Source: Comamonadaceae bacterium (lineage in GTDB: Bacteria; Pseudomonadota; Gammaproteobacteria; Burkholderiales; Burkholderiaceae_C). Taken from it: a stretch of DNA of 64,000 nucleotides. Below the pieces are notes generated by a model. It saw nothing but the letters and a program-made list of their open reading frames with translations. It was not told where the DNA came from and did not search any database. The stretch covers positions 62,001 to 126,000 of the forward strand of contig CANGIQ010000006.1 in assembly GCA_947453965.1 (NCBI GenBank). The letters run 5' to 3'. Below, piece after piece: positions 34,695 through 42,867 of this stretch (position 1 is the first letter of the stretch; each line of letters opens with the position of its first letter). The position numbers were made by a program, and so were the translations under genes.

Positions 34695-35675
34695 ATGAAA
34701 TTTCTGAACCGTCGATTCGCTCTCAACGCCGTGTTGGCCAGTCTGCTGGGGGCTGTGGCTGCCGCACCTGCCAGCGCGCAAGAGGGCGCACCGGCCAAGA
34801 TTTTGGTGGGGTTTCCAGCGGGTGGTTCATTCGATGCGATTGCCCGCCTGGTGGCTGACAAAGCCAAGACCGAACTCAACCGCCCCGTGGTGGTCGACAA
34901 CAAAACCGGTGCCGGTGGTCGCATTGCGGTGGACGCCCTCAAGGCCTCGCCTGCCGATGGCAGTGTGGTCATGTTGGGCCCCGATGCGTTGACCGCGCTC
35001 TATCCCTTCACCTTCAAGAAGCTCAACTACGATCCCAAGAAAGACCTGGTGCCCATTGGTACGGTGGCGGAGTTTGCATTTGGCTTTGCCGTGGGCACCA
35101 ATCCCAAAGCCAACACCTGGGCCGAGTATGTGGCCTGGGCCAAGAGCAATCCCAAAGAAGCCAACTACGGCATTCCCGCGCTGGGCGCGCCGCACCACTT
35201 TTACGGCATGGTTCTGGGCGACGCGATTGGTGTGCCCATGCAAAACGTGCCTTTCCAGGGCAGTGCACCGATCAACCTCGCGCTGATGGGCGGGCAGATC
35301 AGCTCCTCAATCGATGTGGCCAGCAGTCAGGTGGAAAACCACAAGGCCGGCAAGATCAAAATTTTGGCCGTCACCACCGAGCAGCGTATTCCACAAGCGC
35401 CCGATGTCCCGACCTTCACCGAGCTGGGTTTTCCATCGGTCAGTGGCTCGGGCTTCAATGCGCTGTATGCGCCTGCGGGCACGCCTGCGGCAGCGGTGGC
35501 GAACTGGAACCGTATCTTGGTCAAGATCATGGCCATGCCTGATGTGAAAGAAAAAATCACGGCCATGGGCTTTATGCCGGTGGGCAAGCCGACGCAAGAG
35601 TTGATCGACCGTCAAAACGCAGCCATCAAAAAGTGGGAGCCCGTCATCAAAGCGTCGGGTTTCACCGCCGACTGA
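34695..35675 (+). CDS. Tripartite tricarboxylate receptor (Bug/TctC family)
   Basis: A 326-aa periplasmic receptor. ATG 34695 has GAGGAG upstream and starts a signal peptide ending at PASA, before QEGAP. It has the Bug marks ILVGFPAGGSFDAIARLVADK, VVDNKTGAGGRIA, NYDPKKDLVPIG and APAGTPAAAVANWN. It is the first gene of an operon with a GntR regulator and a Gfo/Idh/MocA dehydrogenase, so the ligand may be a sugar acid or polyol. No TctAB genes are near. Confidence 0.94.
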   Translation: MKFLNRRFALNAVLASLLGAVAAAPASAQEGAPAKILVGFPAGGSFDAIARLVADKAKTELNRPVVVDNKTGAGGRIAVDALKASPADGSVVMLGPDALTALYPFTFKKLNYDPKKDLVPIGTVAEFAFGFAVGTNPKANTWAEYVAWAKSNPKEANYGIPALGAPHHFYGMVLGDAIGVPMQNVPFQGSAPINLALMGGQISSSIDVASSQVENHKAGKIKILAVTTEQRIPQAPDVPTFTELGFPSVSGSGFNALYAPAGTPAAAVANWNRILVKIMAMPDVKEKITAMGFMPVGKPTQELIDRQNAAIKKWEPVIKASGFTAD

Positions 35676-35693
35676 GGCCACATAAGTCGCAGC

Positions 35694-35713
35694 GAGCCCA
35701 CCGTGGTGGGCTC
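35694..35713 (+). other. Strong hairpin between Bug receptor and gntR
   Basis: GAGCCCACC and its exact complement are separated by GT: a 9-bp stem, 18 bases past the receptor stop and 13 bases before the gntR start. No T tract follows, so it may stabilise or attenuate the upstream transcript rather than end it. Confidence 0.55.
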
Positions 35714-35726
35714 CTAGAATGGCGGC

Positions 35727-36455
35727 ATGATGGACACGCCCAAACCGCCAGCCACGCCTGCTTACCGTGTGATTTCGGAAAGTTTGCGCCAGCGCATCGT
35801 CCGAGGACAGGTGCAAACCGGGCAGGCGTTTCCCACTGAAACTGAGCTTGCCACCCAATACGGCGTGCACCGATCGACTGTGCGTGAAGGCTTGCGCCAG
35901 CTGGAGCAAGACGGTTTGCTGCAACGCATGGGCAAACGCTTGATCGTGAGCATTCCGCGCCACAAAGATTTAGCCCAAGCTGCGGAGCGCGCCTTGCGCA
36001 TGCACCAAGTGACTTACCGCGATGTGTGGGAAGTGGCCTCGACCTTGGAACCCATGTGTGCCAGCTTAGCGGCTGAGCGCATCACGGCAGATGAACTGGC
36101 AGAGCTTGAACGCAACTTGGATGTCACGGCAATCTTGGTGGCGCGTGATGAATCCCCCATTTCAGCCACCATCGAGTTTCACTCCTTGGTGGCTGAAGCG
36201 ACGCACAACCAAGCCTTGCTGCTGGCGCGTGCGCCGGTCAGTTTGTTGATGCGATCGGGCTATGCCGCGATTGCACCGGCGCTGCCCCAGTCCGGCCCAC
36301 GCTTGTTGGAGGCGCATCGGCAAGTCTTTCACGCACTCAAGCAAGGCGACGCCGAATCTGCTGTCGTGTGGACGCGCAAACATTTGACGGACCACAAACG
36401 AGGGTTTGAATTTGCGGGCTTGAACATGGACTCGCCCATCCCTGACGCGGTCTGA
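35727..36455 (+). CDS. GntR family transcriptional regulator (FCD subfamily)
   Basis: A 242-aa regulator. The winged helix is at residues 12-75 (ISESLRQRIVRGQVQTGQAFPTETELA, then HRSTVREGLRQLEQDGLLQ). The FCD domain follows with EFHSLVAEATHN and HRQVFHALKQGD, which hold its metal-binding histidines. The palindrome at 34540-34570 upstream of the operon is its most likely binding site. It ends in a TGATG junction with the next gene. Confidence 0.92.
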   Translation: MMDTPKPPATPAYRVISESLRQRIVRGQVQTGQAFPTETELATQYGVHRSTVREGLRQLEQDGLLQRMGKRLIVSIPRHKDLAQAAERALRMHQVTYRDVWEVASTLEPMCASLAAERITADELAELERNLDVTAILVARDESPISATIEFHSLVAEATHNQALLLARAPVSLLMRSGYAAIAPALPQSGPRLLEAHRQVFHALKQGDAESAVVWTRKHLTDHKRGFEFAGLNMDSPIPDAV

Positions 36456-37540
36456 TGCCGATTTCATCCATGAACGCTTCTTCTATGTCCTACCCCTTGC
36501 GCATTGCCGTGGCCGGCGCCGGTGTCATTGGTAAAGCCCATATCGCCGTGATCCAACACAGCGCGCACTGTGTGCTCAGTGCCATTGTGGACCCCTCGGC
36601 TGGTGCAGCAGCTGTCGCTGCGGCGCACCATGTGCCGCTTTACGACACCTTGGATGCATTGCTGGCACAAGACAAACCCGACGGCATCATCTTGGCCACG
36701 CCAAATGCCCTGCATGTCACGCAGGCCTTGCAGTGCATGGCTGCGAGCGTTCCGATCTTGCTCGAAAAACCAATTGCAACCACGGTGCACGAAGCGCAAA
36801 TTTTGGTGGACCAAGTTGAGTCCAGCGCCGCCAAGGTGTTGATTGGCCACCACCGCGCGCACAGTGCCATCATGGCCCAAGCCAAACAGGTGGTCGATTC
36901 GGGGCGATTGGGATCGCTGGTGGCTGTGATGGGCAGCGCTTTGTTTTTCAAGCCCGACAGCTACTTCACCGACGCCCCTTGGCGTCGCGAGATCGGTGCC
37001 GGGCCCATCCTCATCAACATGATCCATGAGGTGCACAACCTGCGCATGTTGTGTGGCGACATCGTGGCGGTACAAGCTTTCAAGTCGCACGCCACACGTG
37101 GCTTTGCAGTAGAAGACACCGTGGCGATGAACTTGCGTTTTGCCAGCGGTGCCCTGGGCAGCTTCATGCTGTCCGATACCGCGGCCAGTCCTCGCAGTTG
37201 GGAGCAAACCAGCCAAGAGAACAAGGCCTACACCAGCTACGACGACGAAGACTGCTATGTGATCAGCGGCACCCAAGGCAGCTTGTCTGTGCCTACCATG
37301 CGTTTGAAAACCTATGCCCGCGCAGAAGACCGCTCTTGGTGGAAACCGTTTGAGATTGATCGGCTCGCGTTGGTGCGTGATGATCCCTTGGCCCGCCAAA
37401 TCACACACTTTTGTGAGCTCATCCAAGGCAAAGTGCAGCCCTTGGTCAGTGCGCGCGATGGCTTGAACAATTTACGTGTCACAGAAGCTATTTCGCAGGC
37501 CGCACAAACGGGTGGGGTGATTGAATTAGCGACAAACTAG
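36455..37540 (+). CDS. Gfo/Idh/MocA family oxidoreductase
   Basis: A 361-aa NAD(P)-dependent dehydrogenase. Rossmann start RIAVAGAGVIGKAHI, the catalytic EKPIA motif near residue 105, then the C-terminal beta-sheet domain with GPILINMIHEVHNLRML. Its ATG shares one base with the gntR stop. Family substrates are sugars, inositols or sugar acids; which one is used here is unknown. The operon suggests the compound bound by the Bug receptor. Confidence 0.9.
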   Translation: MPISSMNASSMSYPLRIAVAGAGVIGKAHIAVIQHSAHCVLSAIVDPSAGAAAVAAAHHVPLYDTLDALLAQDKPDGIILATPNALHVTQALQCMAASVPILLEKPIATTVHEAQILVDQVESSAAKVLIGHHRAHSAIMAQAKQVVDSGRLGSLVAVMGSALFFKPDSYFTDAPWRREIGAGPILINMIHEVHNLRMLCGDIVAVQAFKSHATRGFAVEDTVAMNLRFASGALGSFMLSDTAASPRSWEQTSQENKAYTSYDDEDCYVISGTQGSLSVPTMRLKTYARAEDRSWWKPFEIDRLALVRDDPLARQITHFCELIQGKVQPLVSARDGLNNLRVTEAISQAAQTGGVIELATN

Positions 37541-37592
37541 GCCCAAAGACGCCATAGAAGATCGGATGACTCAATTTTGCCGATTTCTCAAA

Positions 37593-37607
37593 TGAGAACG
37601 ATTTGCA
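37593..37607. promoter_or_regulatory. Fur-box-like site
   Basis: TGAGAACGATTTGCA matches the 7-1-7 Fur consensus TGATAAT-N-ATTATCA at 10 of 14 arm positions. It lies 48 bases before the first gene of the peroxidase/porin/FMN operon, a suitable place for an iron-responsive operator. Confidence 0.55.
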
Positions 37608-37654
37608 TTTAGAATTGAGCTTCGTTCTACTTTTGGGCTGTTGCCTTGTTGTCT

Positions 37655-38830
37655 ATGTTCGGACTCCGAACTTATTTCATTGCCTTGTTTTGTGCTGTGC
37701 TGTTGAGCGCATGTGGCGGCGGTGCATCTGGCGTCCCATCTGCAGGCTTGAGCCCTGCCGCTGCCTTGGGGCAGCTGATTTTTCATGATCCAGGACTGTC
37801 GGCATCTGGGCGCATGTCATGCGCCACATGCCATGACCCATCGATAGGCCACGCCTCGCCGTTCACCACGCCCGTGGCGTTGGGGGGCGTCAACCTTGAT
37901 CAGCCTGGACTGCGCAACCCACCCGCGATTCGGTATTTGAAATTCAATGGGGCATTCAAATTCGAGACGGATGGCACCCCCATGGGGGGCTTCTTCTGGG
38001 ATGGTCGCGTCAATTCGCTGGCCGCACAAGCCAAAGGCCCCTTGCTGAACACGGCTGAAATGGCCAATGCCAGTGTGGCCGATGTGATAGCCAAGCTGCA
38101 ATCGGCGAGCTACGCGAACCAATTCAAAAGCGTCTTTGGTGTGGATATTTTCAACAATCCCTCTGACGCATTTGACCGCATGGCCTATGCCTTGGAGCGC
38201 TATCAAATCGAAGACGCAGACTTCGCACCATTCAGCAGCAAGTTCGATGCGGTCAATGCAGGCAAAGCTTCTTTCACAGAAGAAGAAATCAAAGGACTGG
38301 CGTGGTTCAACCGAGCAGACAAAGGCAATTGCGCCGCATGCCATCCCAGCACCAAGCCAAGCAATGCCCCTGCTGCGCTGTTCACCGATTTCACCTATGA
38401 CAACTTAGGCCTGCCGCGCAATTCGAACATTGCAGCCAATGCCAACGTCAATTTTTTTGACAAAGGCTTGTGCGGTCCTGTGCGTCTTGATATGTCAGCA
38501 CGCACCGATTTGTGTGGTGCCTTCAAAGTGCCCAGCCTGCGCAATGTGGCCCTGCGCAAAAGGTTTTTTCACAACGGTCAATTTGGCTCTTTGCAAGACG
38601 TGGTGATGTTCTACGTCACGCGCGACACCAGCCCAAGCGTTTGGTACCCCTTGGATTTGCTGGGCAATCCACTGATTTACAACGATCTACCTGTGGCTCA
38701 ACAAGTCAACGTCAACGTGACTGAAGGGCCTTACAACCGCCTGTTCGGACAAACCCCCGCATTAACCAGCCAAGAAATCAGCGAGCTCATTGCATTTTTG
38801 CGAACGCTCAGTGATGGCTATATGAATTGA
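37655..38830 (+). CDS. Di-haem cytochrome c peroxidase/MauG-family lipoprotein
   Basis: A 391-aa lipoprotein: signal peptide with lipobox LLSAC near residue 20 at ATG 37655. It carries two haem c motifs, CATCH (first domain) and CAACH (second domain), and the FKVPSLRNVALRKRFFHNG segment conserved in MauG/CcpA proteins, where the distal haem ligand region lies. It probably reduces H2O2 or performs another two-haem oxidation in the periplasm. It is the first gene after the Fur-like site; a porin gene follows after 19 bases. Confidence 0.93.
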   Translation: MFGLRTYFIALFCAVLLSACGGGASGVPSAGLSPAAALGQLIFHDPGLSASGRMSCATCHDPSIGHASPFTTPVALGGVNLDQPGLRNPPAIRYLKFNGAFKFETDGTPMGGFFWDGRVNSLAAQAKGPLLNTAEMANASVADVIAKLQSASYANQFKSVFGVDIFNNPSDAFDRMAYALERYQIEDADFAPFSSKFDAVNAGKASFTEEEIKGLAWFNRADKGNCAACHPSTKPSNAPAALFTDFTYDNLGLPRNSNIAANANVNFFDKGLCGPVRLDMSARTDLCGAFKVPSLRNVALRKRFFHNGQFGSLQDVVMFYVTRDTSPSVWYPLDLLGNPLIYNDLPVAQQVNVNVTEGPYNRLFGQTPALTSQEISELIAFLRTLSDGYMN

Positions 38831-38849
38831 AACAAAGACGAGGTCAAAC

Positions 38850-40157
38850 ATGATCAAACACACGTGTATCGCCGCTGCTGTGCTGCTGGTGGCGCAGGCC
38901 AGTTATGGCCAAACCAACAGCGATGTCGCCGCCGAGATGAAACAGCTGCGCGACGAGTTGCGCCAACTTCGCTTGGAAATGCAAGCCCTCAAGTCGCAGC
39001 AAAGCGCAAAAGCAGAACCTGTGCCCGCTGCAGTTGTCCCGGCTTCTGTGAGTCCAGCGATGGTTTCTGCTGTTGCGCCTCCTGCAGCAACACAAGAAGC
39101 TGCGCCGAATGCTGTCAGTTTGTTTGGCTACGGTGAACTCAACATGACGCGTCCACGCCACAACGCAGCAGACGCGGTGGCAACCGCACGGCGCGGTGTA
39201 CTGGGCTTTGGTTATCGCTTCAATGACCGCACCCGTTTTGCGGCTGAGTTAGAAATTGAAAATGCGGTAGTGTCTGCGGGCGACCAAGGCGAAGTGGCTT
39301 TTGAGCAGTTGTATGTCGAGCACGACATCCATGAGCACTTGTCAGCCAAGATGGGTTTGTTCTTGTTGCCCATTGGCTATATGAACGAAACCCATGAACC
39401 CACCCGCTACATGGGCGTGCACAGAAATTTGGTGGAGACCGCCATCATCCCCTCCACTTGGCGAGAAATGGGGCTGGGGTTGCGTGGCACCAACGACAAC
39501 GGCCTGCGTTGGGACGCAGGTGTGGTGACCAGTTTTGACCTCACCAAGTGGCCCACAGAGAGCGCGCAAACCAAAGAGTCACCCCTGGGGGCTATTCACC
39601 AAGAAGGCCAATTGGCCAAAGCGGCGTCATTGGCTTACTACGGTGTGTTGAATTACGACGGGATTCCAGGCTTCAACATCGGTGGCAGCTTGTTTCAAGG
39701 GGGGATTGCGCAAAAACAAACCATCCCTTCGCCCAATGCCAGTGTCACATTGGCAGAAGTGCATACCAAATGGCAAGTTGGCGCTTGGGATTTGGCCGCC
39801 TTGGCGGCGCAAGGGCGCTTTCGTGATGTCGGTGCATTCAACGCTTCGGCCAACGGCCTGAACAACCCAGTGCCCGATCAGTTCCGCGGTTGGTATGCCC
39901 AAGCCGCTTACCGTCTGTGGCGTCAGGGCGATTACAGCCTGGTTCCTTTTGCACGTTACGAACGTGTGAACACAGCCTTGAGCTTCTCAGGCTTGCCTGT
40001 CGGTTTGGCGCCTGCGGTAGACCCCGATACCCGCGTGTGGACGATGGGTGCCAACTTTTACCTTCATCCCCAAGTGGTGTTGAAGTTCGATACGCAAAGG
40101 TACCTCAACAACAGCGCCTTTGACCGTCTCAACCTGGGCCTGGGCTTTCACTATTGA
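38850..40157 (+). CDS. Outer-membrane porin-like protein with N-terminal coiled coil
   Basis: A 435-aa protein: signal peptide (KHTCIAAAVLLVAQASYG), a coiled coil (EMKQLRDELRQLRLEMQALKSQ), an Ala/Pro/Val-rich linker, and a beta barrel beginning VSLFGYGELNM and ending with aromatic strands and a terminal tyrosine (LGLGFHY). The coiled coil plus barrel resembles DcaP/OprP-type porins that form trimers. The next gene begins one base after its stop, so it is part of the peroxidase-FMN operon. Confidence 0.82.
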   Translation: MIKHTCIAAAVLLVAQASYGQTNSDVAAEMKQLRDELRQLRLEMQALKSQQSAKAEPVPAAVVPASVSPAMVSAVAPPAATQEAAPNAVSLFGYGELNMTRPRHNAADAVATARRGVLGFGYRFNDRTRFAAELEIENAVVSAGDQGEVAFEQLYVEHDIHEHLSAKMGLFLLPIGYMNETHEPTRYMGVHRNLVETAIIPSTWREMGLGLRGTNDNGLRWDAGVVTSFDLTKWPTESAQTKESPLGAIHQEGQLAKAASLAYYGVLNYDGIPGFNIGGSLFQGGIAQKQTIPSPNASVTLAEVHTKWQVGAWDLAALAAQGRFRDVGAFNASANGLNNPVPDQFRGWYAQAAYRLWRQGDYSLVPFARYERVNTALSFSGLPVGLAPAVDPDTRVWTMGANFYLHPQVVLKFDTQRYLNNSAFDRLNLGLGFHY

Positions 40158-40158
40158 G

Positions 40159-40761
40159 ATGTCTATGAAATTTGCAAAGCCTTTCTCCAGTCCACCGTCA
40201 CGCCAACGGCGTCAATCGCTCCAAGCCTTGGGGGCGTTGGCGATGGGCATGACGTCCCTCATGGCCGAGTCGGTGTTTGCGGCCGTGTTCATGGACATCG
40301 AGCAAGCGCAAAAAGTTTTGTGTCCATCGGCCGATGGATTTGAGCTCATGCCTTTGTCATGGGACGACAACCAACTCGCTACCTTGGCCAAACTCAGCGA
40401 TACCCGTGTGCCGCGTCACTTCAACCCCAAATGTTGGCGCGCCATGGCCGGGGGCAGGGCGGTGGGATGGGTGCTCTCGGATCGGGTGGTGGGTAAATAC
40501 GATTTGATCGACTACGCGGCGGGTTTCGATGCCCAAGGCGTGGCGGTGGGCATCGAAATTTTGGCTTACCGTGAATCGCATGGCGCTGAGATTCGCCAGA
40601 CCGGGTGGCGCAAACAGTTTGTCGGTAAAAAGGGACCTGCCGCCATGCGTTTTCCCGATGACATTCGCAACATCTCAGGGGCGACCTTGTCTTGCCAGCA
40701 TGTGACCGAGGGCATGCAGCGCTTGAGCGCCATGGTGAGTCTGTTGACGGCGGGCAAGTGA
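40159..40761 (+). CDS. FMN-binding domain protein, exported
   Basis: A 200-aa protein. The N-terminus SRQRRQSLQALGALAMGM is a Tat-like or Sec signal ending near VFA. The C-terminal part has the flavinylation motif SGATLS (in DDIRNISGATLS), where ApbE attaches FMN to the threonine. The ApbE gene overlaps its stop by one base, which supports covalent flavinylation of this protein. ATG 40159 or 40165 are both possible starts. It is likely a periplasmic electron carrier. Confidence 0.85.
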   Translation: MSMKFAKPFSSPPSRQRRQSLQALGALAMGMTSLMAESVFAAVFMDIEQAQKVLCPSADGFELMPLSWDDNQLATLAKLSDTRVPRHFNPKCWRAMAGGRAVGWVLSDRVVGKYDLIDYAAGFDAQGVAVGIEILAYRESHGAEIRQTGWRKQFVGKKGPAAMRFPDDIRNISGATLSCQHVTEGMQRLSAMVSLLTAGK

Positions 40762-41597
40762 TGGTCGATCAAACGGTTCGTCGCGCGCGTCCCTTGCTTG
40801 GCACGGTGGTGTCGATTCATCTCAACGATGCGGCATTGACCCCTGCTCAGCGTGAAGCTGCATTCTCAGCGGCCTTTGATGGGGTGGCACACATCGGTCG
40901 CGTGATGAGCGCACATGCATCGGACTCCGACTTGGCGCGTTTGTCACAGGCCACCGCTGGTGCAGTGCTCACGCTGGACCCCCATACCGTGCATGTCTTG
41001 CAGGCGGCACAGTACTGGCAGCGTGTTTCCCACGGCGCGTTCAATCCGGGGTGGGCGGCCACGCGTTTGTCTGCGGCAGGGCAACGTCCGGGCTTGACGC
41101 GTCTGCACCCTGCAAGCGCGGGCTTGCACGCTTTGGAGGTGTTGTCTGACACCACGGTCAAACTCCAGCATGCGATCCAACTCGACCTCGGAGGCATCGC
41201 CAAGGGCTATGCGGTGGACTGCGCGATCACCAAGCTGCAACAGCACGGCGTGGTCCATGCGTTGGTCAACGCAGGGGGCGATATGCGCGCTATAGGCAGC
41301 ACCGTGTGGCCCGTGGATGTCAGGCATGCGCAACACCATGCGATGGATGTTCGCCTGCGAGGCTGCCCAAGCCTTCAACACCAAGCATTGGCCACCTCTG
41401 TCGCTGCCCCCATCAATCCAGAGTTTGTCCATGTGCGACGCTTTCCAAAGCAGCTTTGGCGCAGTGCCACCGTTCAAGCCCCCGATTGCATGACCGCCGA
41501 TGTCTTGACCAAATGGGCTTTGCAATCCACGGATTTGTGCCCTCAACTGCGCAGCGTATTGCGCGCCCACCAGGCGCGCATGTGGAGAAGTTCATGA
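40761..41597 (+). CDS. apbE: FAD:protein FMN transferase (ApbE)
   Basis: A 278-aa flavin transferase that attaches FMN to a threonine of its target. Family marks are RRARPLLGTVVSIHL, the QLDLGGIAKGYAVD segment, VNAGGDMRAIG and the late MTADVLTKWAL helix. Start ATG 40761 shares one base with the FMN-binding gene stop. No clear signal peptide is seen, whereas many ApbE proteins are lipoproteins, so its location needs care. It overlaps the next gene by 4 bases. Confidence 0.9.
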   Translation: MVDQTVRRARPLLGTVVSIHLNDAALTPAQREAAFSAAFDGVAHIGRVMSAHASDSDLARLSQATAGAVLTLDPHTVHVLQAAQYWQRVSHGAFNPGWAATRLSAAGQRPGLTRLHPASAGLHALEVLSDTTVKLQHAIQLDLGGIAKGYAVDCAITKLQQHGVVHALVNAGGDMRAIGSTVWPVDVRHAQHHAMDVRLRGCPSLQHQALATSVAAPINPEFVHVRRFPKQLWRSATVQAPDCMTADVLTKWALQSTDLCPQLRSVLRAHQARMWRSS

Positions 41598-42040
41598 GCA
41601 AACCAAAACACCTGGCCGGATGGGGCCGAGCCACGTTTGCCTGGATGGCATCGGTCATCGTGTTGCTATGGCTGACAGGGTTGCTGATGTATGCATGGCC
41701 AACTGCAGAGCTGATGGACATGAGCGAACTGCAAGCCCTGTTGCGCCGTGGCAGCGGTGTCATGCATGGTGTGCTGAGTTGGGCGTTTTGCGTGATGTGT
41801 GGTCGCGGTGTGTGGCCCCATGTCCGGATGATGTGGCACAAACACAGCGAGCGCGCCACCTGGTGGTGGGGCATGACCAATTTGGCTTGGTTGCTTCTTC
41901 TGGCTCTGGGAGGCTTGGTATTGCTCTACGGCAGCCCTGATTGGCATGAGGCCATGTCGCCCGTGCATTTTTGGTTGGGCGCCGTGTTGCCGGTGATTGT
42001 GTTGGCACACACTTGGCGACGCTGGTTGGGTAGATCCTAG
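41594..42040 (+). CDS. Small histidine-containing membrane protein (putative cytochrome b-like/PepSY-TM-like)
   Basis: A 148-aa inner-membrane protein with four hydrophobic segments. Histidines lie in or next to helices (VMHGVLSW, WPHVRMMWHKH, PVHFWLGAVL, VLAHTW), as in small b-type cytochromes and the membrane parts of ferric or flavin reductases. ATG 41594 overlaps the apbE stop (ATGA). It would pass electrons from the quinone pool or an inner-membrane donor to the FMN protein. I do not recognise the exact family. Confidence 0.7.
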   Translation: MSKPKHLAGWGRATFAWMASVIVLLWLTGLLMYAWPTAELMDMSELQALLRRGSGVMHGVLSWAFCVMCGRGVWPHVRMMWHKHSERATWWWGMTNLAWLLLLALGGLVLLYGSPDWHEAMSPVHFWLGAVLPVIVLAHTWRRWLGRS

Positions 42041-42064
42041 GCACTCAGATGTGGTGGCTGTCAG

Positions 42065-42082
42065 AATGACAAAGATGTCATT
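42065..42082. promoter_or_regulatory. Inverted repeat AATGACA-N4-TGTCATT, candidate response-regulator site
   Basis: Perfect 7-bp arms with centre AAGA, 98 bases before the response regulator start. The same 6-bp arms with a 4-base centre recur upstream of the 44350 gene, which points to a shared regulator, most simply the response regulator itself. Confidence 0.65.
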
Positions 42083-42180
42083 TAAGGCAACTTGCAAAAC
42101 TGGGTAATCCCTCGACAATGAAACGAACAGGAATCACCCCATGACTCGCACGGTGCGGGTTGTCCGATGCGTCATACGCT

Positions 42181-42867
42181 ATGAAAATTCTATTGATTGA
42201 GGACGAGGCCAAGATTGCCGAATTTGTGATTAAAGGCTTGCAGCAAGCGGGCTATGAGGTCGATCACGTGGGCGATGGTGCGAGTGGCTTGGCCTTGATT
42301 TTGGAGGGGCAACACGATTTGGTCATTCTGGATGTGATGCTGCCCAAATTGAATGGTTTTGATCTGTTGCGCCAATTGCGCCAAGACGGCAACACCATGC
42401 CCGTGATCATTCTGAGTGCCAAGGTCGACTTGCCCGATCGTTTGCTCGGATTTGAAATTGGGGCAGACGACTATTTGCCCAAACCATTCTTTGTCGAAGA
42501 GTTGATTGCCCGCATTCGTGCCGTGATGAACCGCAAAGTGCCCGAGCAGGTCCAGCACATGAGCAGCCACCACCTGACACTGGATGTGGTGAACCGCAAG
42601 GCCCAATGGCATGAGGTGTCGGCCATTTTGAGCCAACGCGAATTCAGCTTGCTGGCTTATTTGATGCGCTCGCCCGGCCATATTTATTCGCGCCAGCAAA
42701 TTCTCAAACATGTGTGGGAAATCAACTTCGATCCCGAGACCAATGTGGTGGATGTGTGTGTGCGCCGCATCAAAAGAAAGCTTAGCCGTAACAGCAACGA
42801 ACATTCATCACCGATTGAATCCGTGCGAGGCGTAGGTTATCGCTTGAAAGTAGAAGACGCAGCATGA
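42181..42867 (+). CDS. OmpR/PhoB-family response regulator
   Basis: A 228-aa two-component regulator. Receiver domain at residues 1-115 with acidic pocket E7/D8, phosphorylation site D51 (VILDVMLPK) and the conserved KP pair (YLPKPFF). Winged-helix effector at about 130-225 (LSQREFSLLAYLMRSPGHIYSRQQIL, then NVVDVCVRRIKRKL and VRGVGYRL). ATG 42181 is preferred over an in-frame TTG at 42160. It overlaps the sensor gene by 4 bases. Confidence 0.96.
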   Translation: MKILLIEDEAKIAEFVIKGLQQAGYEVDHVGDGASGLALILEGQHDLVILDVMLPKLNGFDLLRQLRQDGNTMPVIILSAKVDLPDRLLGFEIGADDYLPKPFFVEELIARIRAVMNRKVPEQVQHMSSHHLTLDVVNRKAQWHEVSAILSQREFSLLAYLMRSPGHIYSRQQILKHVWEINFDPETNVVDVCVRRIKRKLSRNSNEHSSPIESVRGVGYRLKVEDAA

